From the NCBI RefSeq assembly GCF_001552595.1, contig NZ_BCRM01000004.1, positions 1-64,000 of the forward strand: a stretch of 64,000 bases of DNA, written 5' to 3'. The position numbers were made by a program, and so were the translations under genes. Below, piece by piece: positions 57,051 through 64,000 of this stretch (position 1 is its first letter; each line of letters opens with the position of its first letter). Below the pieces are notes generated by a model. It had not been told where the DNA came from and searched no databases. It saw nothing but the letters and a program-made list of their open reading frames with translations. This stretch comes from Rhodococcus erythropolis NBRC 15567 (lineage in GTDB: Bacteria > Actinomycetota > Actinomycetes > Mycobacteriales > Mycobacteriaceae).

Positions 57051-58616
57051 GTGTCACTGATCGACGAAATGTCCCCTGCACTTCCGGAGCCGACTGCAGT
57101 TCCGGAGGCAACTGCTACGCCTGTTCGCACCTACGAGGTGCGGACGTACGGCTGTCAGATGAACGTCCACGATTCCGAGCGACTGTCCGGTCTGCTCGAG
57201 GACGCCGGGTATTCGAAGGCGGAGACCGGAACCGATCCTGATCTTGTCGTCTTCAATACGTGTGCGGTCCGCGAGAACGCGGACAACAAGTTGTACGGCA
57301 ACCTCAGCCAGCTCGCCCCGAACAAGGAGGCGAACCCCGACATGCAGATCGCGGTCGGTGGGTGCCTGGCGCAGAAGGATCGTGACACCGTCGTCAAGAA
57401 GGCACCGTTCGTCGATGTCGTCTTCGGCACTCACAACATCGGCTCGCTTCCCGCGCTGCTCGACCGTGCGCGTCACAATCAGCGCGCCGAGGTCGAAATC
57501 CTCGACGCACTCGAGGCGTTTCCGTCGACACTGCCAGCCAAGCGCGAATCTGCTTATGCAGGTTGGGTTTCCATCTCGGTGGGCTGCAACAACACGTGCA
57601 CGTTCTGCATCGTTCCGGCCCTGCGTGGCAAGGAAGTGGATCGACGTCCCGGCGACATCCTGGCCGAGGTGCAGGCACTCGTCGACGAGGGTGTCTCGGA
57701 AGTGACCCTGCTGGGACAGAACGTCAACGCCTACGGCGTGTCGTTCGCCGATCCGGAGCAACCGCGCGATCGCGGAGCCTTCGCCTCCCTCTTGAAGGCG
57801 TGTGGACACATCGACGGCCTCGAACGGGTCAGGTTCACATCGCCGCACCCGGCAGAGTTCACCGATGACGTCATCGAAGCGATGGCAACCACTCCCAACG
57901 TCTGCCCGCAACTGCACATGCCGTTGCAGTCCGGTTCGGACAAGGTTCTCAAGGCGATGAAGCGCTCGTACCGCAAGTCGAAGTACCTCGGGATCATCGA
58001 GAAGGTGCGCGCCGCAATGCCGCACGCCGCCATCACCACGGACATCATCGTCGGGTTCCCGGGGGAGACGGAAGAGGATTTCCAGGAGACGCTGGACGTC
58101 GTGCGTAAGGCGCGATTCTCCAACGCCTACACCTTCCAGTACTCCAAGCGCCCGGGCACGCCGGCGGCGGAGATGGCCGATCAACTCCCCAAAGAGGTTG
58201 TCCAGGAACGCTACATGCGATTGCTCGCGGTTCAGGAAGAAGTGAACATCGAGGAAAATCGCAAACTCGTCGGCACCGAGGTAGAACTGCTGGTGGCTGC
58301 GGGTGAGGGCCGCAAGAACGCAGCGACTCACCGTCTCAGCGGTCGCGCGCGAGACGGCCGCCTGGTGCATTTCCGACCCGAGGGAAACCTCGACGGCACA
58401 ATCCGACCCGGCGACGTGGTGACGGTCGTCGTCACCCACGGAGCACCCCATCACCTCGTGGCAGATGACGGAGTGCTCACACACCGTCGGACCCGCGCCG
58501 GTGATTCGTTCGAAAAGGGCATCACACCCAAGACCCCGCCCATCGGCGTAGGTCTCGGACTACCGAAGATCGGTGCCCCAGCCCCACAACCCGTCCAGAT
58601 GGGATGCAACGCATGA
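57051..58616 (+). CDS. miaB: tRNA-2-methylthio-N6-dimethylallyladenosine synthase
   Basis: A 521-residue radical-SAM methylthiotransferase acting on A37 of tRNAs already modified by MiaA. The N-terminal cluster domain has Cys in [14 protein letters not shown] and GGCLAQ. The radical-SAM motif is GCNNTCTFC. The TRAM domain is in [18 protein letters not shown]...[11 protein letters not shown]. About 20 Pro/Glu-rich residues precede the fold. The next gene overlaps by ATGA. miaA lies 3 kb downstream. Confidence 0.96.
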   Translation: MSLIDEMSPALPEPTAVPEATATPVRTYEVRTYGCQMNVHDSERLSGLLEDAGYSKAETGTDPDLVVFNTCAVRENADNKLYGNLSQLAPNKEANPDMQIAVGGCLAQKDRDTVVKKAPFVDVVFGTHNIGSLPALLDRARHNQRAEVEILDALEAFPSTLPAKRESAYAGWVSISVGCNNTCTFCIVPALRGKEVDRRPGDILAEVQALVDEGVSEVTLLGQNVNAYGVSFADPEQPRDRGAFASLLKACGHIDGLERVRFTSPHPAEFTDDVIEAMATTPNVCPQLHMPLQSGSDKVLKAMKRSYRKSKYLGIIEKVRAAMPHAAITTDIIVGFPGETEEDFQETLDVVRKARFSNAYTFQYSKRPGTPAAEMADQLPKEVVQERYMRLLAVQEEVNIEENRKLVGTEVELLVAAGEGRKNAATHRLSGRARDGRLVHFRPEGNLDGTIRPGDVVTVVVTHGAPHHLVADDGVLTHRRTRAGDSFEKGITPKTPPIGVGLGLPKIGAPAPQPVQMGCNA

Positions 58617-59203
58617 CCTCGCAACACGAGAACAAGACACCTCAGCCGGGCGACGACGCCTTCGAGGGCTACCGCAAGGACCTCGACGACGCGGAACGCA
58701 AGGTCGCGGGAGAAATCGATCCGGGTGCGCGCGCCATGGTTGTCGCGGTTGCGGTGCTCGTGCTGGTCGGCACACTTGCACTGCCCCATGCGGGAGTTGC
58801 GAACGGCTGGGATGTGCTCGCGTACAACCAGGACGCGGAAAGTGAACGGATTGCACTGTTCTCACGCTTGTTCGTGTGGTTCGTTGTCATCTTCGGCATC
58901 GGATTCTCGATGCTCGCACTCGTGACGCGGCGCTGGAGTCTGGCGTGGGTCGCGCTGGCCGGTAGTGCCGTGGCGAGTGCGCTGGGAATGATGGCCGTCT
59001 GGTCACGTCAGACCATTCCCGCCGGATTCAACGTGGCAGGACCGTCGATCGGGCTGGTCATCGGATGGTTTGCCGTCGTGTTCTTGACGTTCCATTGGCT
59101 CAAGGTGGTCTGGACGCGAACCAACATTCAGCTCGCCGCCGAGGAGCAACGCCGGATCGCTGCGGCTGAAGCCGAGAAGCATCAGGAATGGAACGTCGGC
59201 TGA
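58613..59203 (+). CDS. Four-helix conserved membrane protein (Rv2732c-like)
   Basis: A 196-residue protein with a polar N-terminus ([28 protein letters not shown]), four membrane helices and a charged C-terminal helix ([20 protein letters not shown]). It has no recognised catalytic motif. It starts in ATGA overlap with miaB, as Rv2732c follows miaB in M. tuberculosis. Function unknown. A strong hairpin lies 31 bases after its stop. Confidence 0.82.
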   Translation: MTSQHENKTPQPGDDAFEGYRKDLDDAERKVAGEIDPGARAMVVAVAVLVLVGTLALPHAGVANGWDVLAYNQDAESERIALFSRLFVWFVVIFGIGFSMLALVTRRWSLAWVALAGSAVASALGMMAVWSRQTIPAGFNVAGPSIGLVIGWFAVVFLTFHWLKVVWTRTNIQLAAEEQRRIAAAEAEKHQEWNVG

Positions 59204-59233
59204 CACGGAAGTTCTCTTAGCCAATAGCGCAAG

Positions 59234-59273
59234 ACAACGCCGGCTGACTCCTTTCGGAGTCAGCCGGCGTTGT
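59234..59273. terminator. Bidirectional hairpin terminator
   Basis: Perfect 18-bp arms (59234-59251 and 59256-59273) with loop TTTC; the core is GCCGGCTGACTCC. It sits between the converging membrane gene (+) and DUF349 gene (-). TTGT lies in the arm; only a weak U-tract follows. Confidence 0.92.
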
Positions 59274-59295
59274 TGTCGTACTCGTTTGTCGTCTG

Positions 59296-60681
59296 CTACT
59301 CGCTGACAGCGCTCTCGGCTGCTTCGGCCCACTCACGCCACTGCTTTGCCTGAGCGAGAGCCTTCTCGGCGTCCTTCGTCTTGCCGGCAGCCTGAGCCTT
59401 GGCGGCCTGCTCCTCGAACTGGCTGACCCGCTCCTTGAACTGCGCGACCCGGGCAAGTGCTTCCGGATCGGTACGACGCCACTCGGCGTCGACGGCGTCG
59501 CGCACCTTGGTTTCGATGGCCCGGAGCTTCGCTTCGAGTTCCTGCATCCGGTCGCGCGGCACCTTGCCGATCGCGTCCCACTTCTCCTGCAGGTCGCGCA
59601 GCGCTGCACGAGCGTTCTCGAGTCCGTGTGCCGGATCGATGTTCGCGTTCGCAGCGAGCAGCTCTTCCTTTGCAACCGCGTTCTGCTCGAATTCGGCGTC
59701 GCGCTCGGATGCAGCAGCGTTGCGTGCGGCGAAGAACACGTCCTGAGCGCCCTTGAAGCGCTTCCACAGGTTGTCGTCGGCCTCGCGCGGTGCGCGGCCG
59801 GCAGCCTTCCACTCGCTGAGTAGATCGCGGAATTCTCCAGCGGTCTGTCCCCATTCAGTGGAGGTCGACAGCTTCTCGGCGCGCTCGACCAGTTCTTCCT
59901 TCGTCGAACGGGCGCTCGCACGATCACGATCGAGTTCGGCGAAATGCGCTCCACGCCGTCGGTTGAAGGACTCGCGAGCCTTGGAATACCGCTTCCACAG
60001 TGCGTCGTCGACCTTGCGGTCGATTCCGCGAATCGTCTTCCACTCGTCGAGAATCTCGCGCAGTCGATCACCCGCGGTCTTCCACTGGGTCGACTCCGAA
60101 CCGATCTGTTCGGCCTCGACTGCGAGGGCCTCCTTGCGGGCGGTGCTCGCGGCGCGGGACTGTTCCTTCTCTTCCTTCGCGTGCGCTGCGGCCTCGTCGG
60201 ACCCGGCAACGATCACGTCGAGTCGGCGGCCCAAAGCGTCGAGGTCACCGATCACGGCAGCGGTGGAGAGGGATTCGGACAGAGCGATGGCGGCAGCCTT
60301 GGTCTTCTTGGCGTCTCCGGCGCCCGACGTCAGACGAGCCTCGAGTAGTGAGACCTCGGTCGCGAGGTCGTCGTAGCGACGACCGAAATGGGCGAGGCCC
60401 TCGGTGGCGTCGCCGGCCTGCCACGAACCGATCTGGCGTTCACCGTCAGCGGTCTTCACCCAGGCGGTTCCGTCTTCCTCGACGCGGCCGAACTTGCTCG
60501 GGTCGCTGGCCGGCGCGGCGGTGACGGCATGCGAGGCTGCCGGGCCGGGGCGAGGTGCTCCGGGGCGGGGCGCACCGGGGCGTGGTCCACCAGGTTTGGG
60601 AGCACCGGGTTTGGGTGCTGCCGGGCTCGGGCTGGCCGAACTGCTGTCGGCGCCGGTGGTGGGTTCACTGTTCTCGGTCAT
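59296..60681 (-). CDS. DUF349 domain protein (Rv2731-like)
   Basis: A 461-residue, mostly helical cytoplasmic protein. At least three DUF349 repeats of about 70 residues are visible, each with a Trp-x-x-(A/T)-G...L...W(K) core: [43 protein letters not shown] and later [23 protein letters not shown]. The N-terminus has a Pro-rich repeat ([17 protein letters not shown]). Its role is unknown; relatives are linked to ribosomes or stress. The start at 60681 has GAGGA upstream. Confidence 0.9.
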   Translation of the reverse strand: MTENSEPTTGADSSSASPSPAAPKPGAPKPGGPRPGAPRPGAPRPGPAASHAVTAAPASDPSKFGRVEEDGTAWVKTADGERQIGSWQAGDATEGLAHFGRRYDDLATEVSLLEARLTSGAGDAKKTKAAAIALSESLSTAAVIGDLDALGRRLDVIVAGSDEAAAHAKEEKEQSRAASTARKEALAVEAEQIGSESTQWKTAGDRLREILDEWKTIRGIDRKVDDALWKRYSKARESFNRRRGAHFAELDRDRASARSTKEELVERAEKLSTSTEWGQTAGEFRDLLSEWKAAGRAPREADDNLWKRFKGAQDVFFAARNAAASERDAEFEQNAVAKEELLAANANIDPAHGLENARAALRDLQEKWDAIGKVPRDRMQELEAKLRAIETKVRDAVDAEWRRTDPEALARVAQFKERVSQFEEQAAKAQAAGKTKDAEKALAQAKQWREWAEAAESAVSE

Positions 60682-60807
60682 CGGTCCTCGTCTCTGCCGC
60701 GCGTCACGGCTGCCTGATCGCATTCCTGGTTCCATTGAACCCGGTACTCACGTTCTCCGACTATTGAATCAGGTAAGAGGGTGTGAGGTCGCCACCTCGG
60801 GGTCGAC

Positions 60808-60813
60808 TAGCGT
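60808..60813 (+). promoter_or_regulatory. -10 element of the extradiol-like gene (leaderless)
   Basis: TAGCGT ends seven bases before the GTG at 60821. Confidence 0.5.
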
Positions 60814-60820
60814 GGCAACT

Positions 60821-61579
60821 GTGTTGACTTCCGCTGTTCTCGTCCCCTCGGCGCCGTTACTCGTGCCGGAATTGTCCGGTGATTCGGCCGAGTCTGCTCA
60901 GGTGCGCGCCGCGGCGACGGCCGCCGTGCGCCGGCTCTCTCACGAGGCGGTTCACTGGGTGGGCGTCGGTGTCGGCCCCGAGAATGCAGAACCCGAGAAT
61001 GCAGGCGAACTCTGGCGATCGGGCGTCGGACGTGGGCAGATCGGTACTTTCGCGGGATTCGGCGCCGATGTCCGGACGTCCCTGGACGCGGATGCGGCAG
61101 GTGAACCGCTGCCATCTCTCGAACTGTGCGCCCTTGTTGCCGGCTGGCTGCGTGCCCGAGCGGACGTGGAGATCACCGTCGACATGCACGTCGTCAGTGC
61201 AAAGGCGTCGGTGAATGAATGTCGTGAATTCGGGCAGCAGCTGCGCAAGCAACTCGACAGCGACAACCGACCGCAAGGGCTTCTGATCGTGGCTGACGGT
61301 GCGTCCACGCTGACGGCAAAGGCGCCCGGAAGCTTCGACGAGCGCGCCGCTGGCGTGCAATCAGCCATCGACGATGCCCTGACCGCCGGTGACCCGGAGG
61401 CGCTTCTTGCTCTCGATCCGCAGCTCTGCCGGAGTGTCGGAGCCCAGGGGCGTGCGGCGTGGCAGGTCCTGGCCGGTGTCTTCATGGACTCGTCTCGGTC
61501 AACCACGACACGTTCGGTGGTCGACTACAGCGACGCGCCGTTCGGCGTCGCTTACCACGTCGGGACGTGGCGGCCGTGA
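60821..61579 (+). CDS. Class III extradiol dioxygenase-like protein (Rv2728c-like)
   Basis: A 252-residue, Ala-rich protein. The opening [18 protein letters not shown] and the HWVGVGVGP strand resemble the LigB-type fold, but the usual metal His pair is not obvious (a lone His in SHEAVHW). Catalysis is therefore uncertain. Position directly before miaA, with a GTGA overlap, matches Rv2728c-miaA in mycobacteria. The GTG start has a -10 at the leaderless distance. Confidence 0.75.
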   Translation: MLTSAVLVPSAPLLVPELSGDSAESAQVRAAATAAVRRLSHEAVHWVGVGVGPENAEPENAGELWRSGVGRGQIGTFAGFGADVRTSLDADAAGEPLPSLELCALVAGWLRARADVEITVDMHVVSAKASVNECREFGQQLRKQLDSDNRPQGLLIVADGASTLTAKAPGSFDERAAGVQSAIDDALTAGDPEALLALDPQLCRSVGAQGRAAWQVLAGVFMDSSRSTTTRSVVDYSDAPFGVAYHVGTWRP

Positions 61580-62502
61580 ACGTCCCTGAAGAACTTCGCC
61601 CGATCGCAGTTGTCGGTCCGACCGCGTCGGGAAAGTCCGATCTCGCGTTGGCACTGGCCGAAGAATTCGGCGGTGAGATCATCAACATCGACGCGATGCA
61701 GCTCTATCGCGGCATGGATATCGGGACCGCCAAACTGACGCCGGCCGAGCGTCGCGGGATTCCACATCACCTGCTCGACGTTCTCGACGTGAAGGAGACC
61801 GCCACCGTCGCGCGTTATCAAAGCGACGCGATCGCGATCGCCGAGAATCTGATCGCGGAGGGCAAGGTTCCGGTGATCGTCGGCGGATCCATGATGTACG
61901 TCCAGTCCCTACTCGACGAATGGTCCTTTCCGGCAACGGATCCCGAAGTTCGCGCGAAGTGGGAGGCAGTGCTGGCCGACGGTGGGGTCGGTGCGGTGCA
62001 TACGGCGCTTGTTGCTGCTGATCCGGTAGCGGCGGCGTCGATACTGCCGACGGACGGCCGGCGGATGGTTCGGGCGCTCGAGGTCGTCGAGCTGACAGGT
62101 CTGCCGTTCGCGGCCTCAGCTCCGCAGATCGGTGACCCTCGTTGGGGAACCCGCATTCTCGGCGTGGATCGGGATACGGAAGAACTCGACGCCCGGATTC
62201 GGTTGCGAACCGAGCTGATGTTTTCAGGCGGACTTGTCGACGAAGTCGCCGTACTCGTCGAGCAAGGATTGCGTGAGGGCGTCACAGCGCCGCGAGCCAT
62301 CGGCTACGCACAGGTGCTCGCACATTTCGACGGTGAATACGATTTGGCCGAAGCACTCGAACGGACGTTCATCGGGACGCGGCGCTACGTTCGCCGCCAA
62401 CGATCATGGTTCCGTCGTGACGCACGCGTGCACTGGCTCGACGGTGCCGATCCGGAGCTGGCTCGCTCGGCCTTCGCTGCCCTTGCAGATCGCGGCCTGT
62501 AA
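61576..62502 (+). CDS. miaA: tRNA dimethylallyltransferase
   Basis: A 308-residue enzyme that prenylates A37 of tRNAs reading codons that begin with U, the substrate later used by MiaB. The P-loop is [17 protein letters not shown]. The conserved segments [37 protein letters not shown] and [12 protein letters not shown] are present. The GTG start overlaps the upstream stop by GTGA, so expression is coupled. Confidence 0.96.
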   Translation: MNVPEELRPIAVVGPTASGKSDLALALAEEFGGEIINIDAMQLYRGMDIGTAKLTPAERRGIPHHLLDVLDVKETATVARYQSDAIAIAENLIAEGKVPVIVGGSMMYVQSLLDEWSFPATDPEVRAKWEAVLADGGVGAVHTALVAADPVAAASILPTDGRRMVRALEVVELTGLPFAASAPQIGDPRWGTRILGVDRDTEELDARIRLRTELMFSGGLVDEVAVLVEQGLREGVTAPRAIGYAQVLAHFDGEYDLAEALERTFIGTRRYVRRQRSWFRRDARVHWLDGADPELARSAFAALADRGL

Positions 62503-62586
62503 CACGATCGTGCCGATCAGCTATCTTACAGTTAGCTCTTTCGCGATCCATTCGTTTCGCGATCGACGGACTGGAGGACAACGAAC

Positions 62587-63258
62587 ATGGCGCAGACCGG
62601 GACACACGCGCGACCGAGAGGCCGACGCGCGGGTCGGCTGCCGCTTCTCCTACTGCTCGTCACATTTCTCGCGGTCGGCGGGGTGCTCGTCTATTTTGCG
62701 GTGAGTGCGGCCGGGAAGCCCATCAGCGCACCTGTTCCCGAAGCACCCTTCGACGTGGGAGCTCCAACCGATCCAGGGGCGAGTTGGGCGCCTGCGCCAA
62801 CGGATCTGCCGCCGAACACGCTTGCGATTCCCGATCTGGATGTGCGAGCCGACATCGTGACCAGTGGGTTCGGCGCCAACCGCGGAATGATCCTTCCGCA
62901 TCCTGACAAGGTTTCGCATTTCACCAACGGCGTGCAGTTCGGATCTTCGGAGGGCACCAATCTTGTTGCCGGCCACGTCGACGACGGTGATCGCACGCAC
63001 GGCGCCTTGTGGGCGCTGCACCAGATGAAGCCCGGAACACCGATCTACGTGAGCGACGACACCGGAACGATGTTCACCTATCACGCAGCGAGCCTGAAGC
63101 TGTACGAAAAGGTGGCTTTGCCGGCCGAGTTCTTTTCCGAAACGGGTGCGCCCAGGCTGGTCCTCGTGACCTGCGGCGGCGCAACCGTGCCCGACCCCTC
63201 GTTGCCGTCCGGATTCACGTACGAACAGAACGTCGTGGTCACCGCGTCACCTGCGTGA
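62587..63258 (+). CDS. Class F sortase-like membrane protein lacking the catalytic Arg
   Basis: A 223-residue protein: basic N-terminus, one membrane helix ([22 protein letters not shown]), a Pro-rich linker, then a sortase beta-barrel. The catalytic His is in VAGHVDDGD and the Cys is in LVTCGGA. The Arg normally a short distance after Cys is absent: no Arg follows the Cys at all, and the expected YRDN region reads YEQN. GGAGGA (62573-62578) precedes the ATG. No LPxTG substrate was noticed in the window. Inverted repeats AGCTA/TAGCT at 62519-62537 lie upstream. Confidence 0.8.
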   Translation: MAQTGTHARPRGRRAGRLPLLLLLVTFLAVGGVLVYFAVSAAGKPISAPVPEAPFDVGAPTDPGASWAPAPTDLPPNTLAIPDLDVRADIVTSGFGANRGMILPHPDKVSHFTNGVQFGSSEGTNLVAGHVDDGDRTHGALWALHQMKPGTPIYVSDDTGTMFTYHAASLKLYEKVALPAEFFSETGAPRLVLVTCGGATVPDPSLPSGFTYEQNVVVTASPA

Positions 63259-63277
63259 GTCGGTCGGTAGGTCCGGA

Positions 63278-63283
63278 TAGGAT
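63278..63283 (+). promoter_or_regulatory. -10 element of dapF (leaderless)
   Basis: TAGGAT ends seven bases before the ATG at 63291. An in-frame ATG at 63282 overlaps the hexamer, which argues for the later start. Confidence 0.55.
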
Positions 63284-63290
63284 GGCGACC

Positions 63291-64000
63291 ATGGATTTCA
63301 GTAAGGGCCACGGCACGCAGAACGACTTCGTTGTTCTCCCTGACCTCGACGTTCGGGTCGATCTCGAGCCGGCGCGAGTTTCAGCGTTGTGTGATCGTCA
63401 GCGTGGCCTCGGCGCCGACGGCATCCTTCGTGTCGCCCGGGCAGGCGCACTTGCGGACGCGGGCGTGCTCGGTGCGCTGCCCGACGGCGTCGCTGCCGAA
63501 GACTGGTTCATGGACTACCGCAACAGCGACGGCTCCATCGCGGAGATGTGCGGAAACGGAGTTCGCGTATTCGCCCACTATCTCAAGGCCTCGGGCTTGG
63601 AGAGCAAGGACGAGTTCGTGGTCGGCAGTCGTGCCGGAGCGCGTCCGGTCGTGGTGCACGGCTACGACGCCACACATGGTGACGTGACCGTGGCGATGGG
63701 CCCGATCAAGGACCTCGGCACCAGTTCGGCAACAATCGACGGCCGCGTCTTCGCCGGCGTCGGCATCGACGTCGGTAATCCGCATTTGGCGTGTGTCGAC
63801 GAGCACGTGACGGCAGAAGTTTTGAGTGCGCTCGATTTGAGTGTTTCTCCGGGCTTCGATCCGGGGTTCTTCCCGCACGGGGTCAACATCGAGATCGTGA
63901 CGCCGATCCACGACGGTGGGGTTCACATGCGCGTACACGAGCGTGGCGTAGGCGAGACTCGTTCCTGCGGAACCGGAACGGTCGCAGCTGCGGCCGCGGC
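63291..64000 (+). CDS. dapF: Diaminopimelate epimerase (3' end beyond window)
   Basis: The first 236 codons of DapF, which converts LL- to meso-diaminopimelate for peptidoglycan and lysine. The substrate-binding start [16 protein letters not shown], the first catalytic Cys in [14 protein letters not shown] and the second in RSCGTGT are all present. The frame is open at base 64000, so about 50 residues are missing. It acts in the same pathway as dapA at 32.7 kb. The ATG at 63291 is chosen from the -10 spacing. Confidence 0.95.
   Translation, partial: MDFSKGHGTQNDFVVLPDLDVRVDLEPARVSALCDRQRGLGADGILRVARAGALADAGVLGALPDGVAAEDWFMDYRNSDGSIAEMCGNGVRVFAHYLKASGLESKDEFVVGSRAGARPVVVHGYDATHGDVTVAMGPIKDLGTSSATIDGRVFAGVGIDVGNPHLACVDEHVTAEVLSALDLSVSPGFDPGFFPHGVNIEIVTPIHDGGVHMRVHERGVGETRSCGTGTVAAAAA

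Noticed and set aside
57054..58484. 476-codon frame antisense to miaB
   Set aside because: Composition is a reverse-complement shadow of a strongly conserved gene, with no ribosome site or family motif.

Overview
The window is a chromosomal segment of a high-GC mycolic-acid actinobacterium, almost certainly Rhodococcus and most like the R. erythropolis/qingshengii group. This rests on codon use, frequent GTG starts, a hydroxamate-siderophore NRPS, and long blocks whose order matches known Mycobacterium tuberculosis clusters (Rv3143/nuoA-N, thyX-dapA-rnj-ftsK, argA-pgsA-cinA-clgR-pspA-pspM, recA-recX, miaB to dapF). The species is an inference; no database search was possible.

Layout. 1-6.5 kb (+): the 3' end of a siderophore locus: terminal NRPS module (C-A-PCP-TE; adenylation code reads like N5-hydroxyornithine), lipoprotein receptor, MFS exporter and siderophore-interacting reductase, linked by ATGA overlaps. 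6.4-14.3 kb: mostly minus-strand accessory genes: a DHA2 efflux pump, an unannotated 25-codon peptide gene with a strong ribosome site (+), an ABC exporter, tRNA-Cys, a methyltransferase, an ECF sigma factor with a membrane partner, and a YhhN protein. 14.3-29.9 kb (-): the complete 14-gene nuo operon for NADH dehydrogenase I, preceded by a single-domain response regulator that lacks the conserved lysine.

30-46.6 kb: an SRPBCC protein and a ribbon-helix-helix regulator with a repeated operator (-), thyX, dapA, rnj, a TIGR03085 protein, ftsK and terC (+), YciI and an ArgA-type acetyltransferase (-), then pgsA, cinA, clgR, pspA and pspM (+), and the biotin ECF transporter bioYMN (-). 46.8-53.4 kb (+): a small membrane protein, a PIG-L deacetylase, a TetR regulator with glpD, a GT1-like glycosyltransferase, DUF3046 and recA-recX. 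53.5-56.9 kb (-): the gluABCD glutamate importer. 57-64 kb: miaB with a membrane protein, DUF349 (-), an extradiol-dioxygenase-like protein, miaA, a sortase-like protein and dapF, cut by the right edge.

Control signals are unusually readable. Many starts have a TANNNT -10 hexamer exactly 6-7 bases upstream, which predicts leaderless mRNAs and settles several start choices. recA has both a LexA box and a PafBC-type promoter. clgR has an ECF (SigE-type) promoter. pgsA appears to sit behind a leaderless 26-residue upstream ORF that overlaps it by ATGA. Two long perfect hairpins end recX/gluD and the genes around 59.25 kb. Short tandem repeats (15-18 bp units) recur at gene ends and leaders.

Most of the window is conserved core genome. 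The least explained items are the 25-residue peptide, the pgsA leader ORF, the operator array of the ribbon-helix-helix gene, and a sortase without its catalytic arginine.
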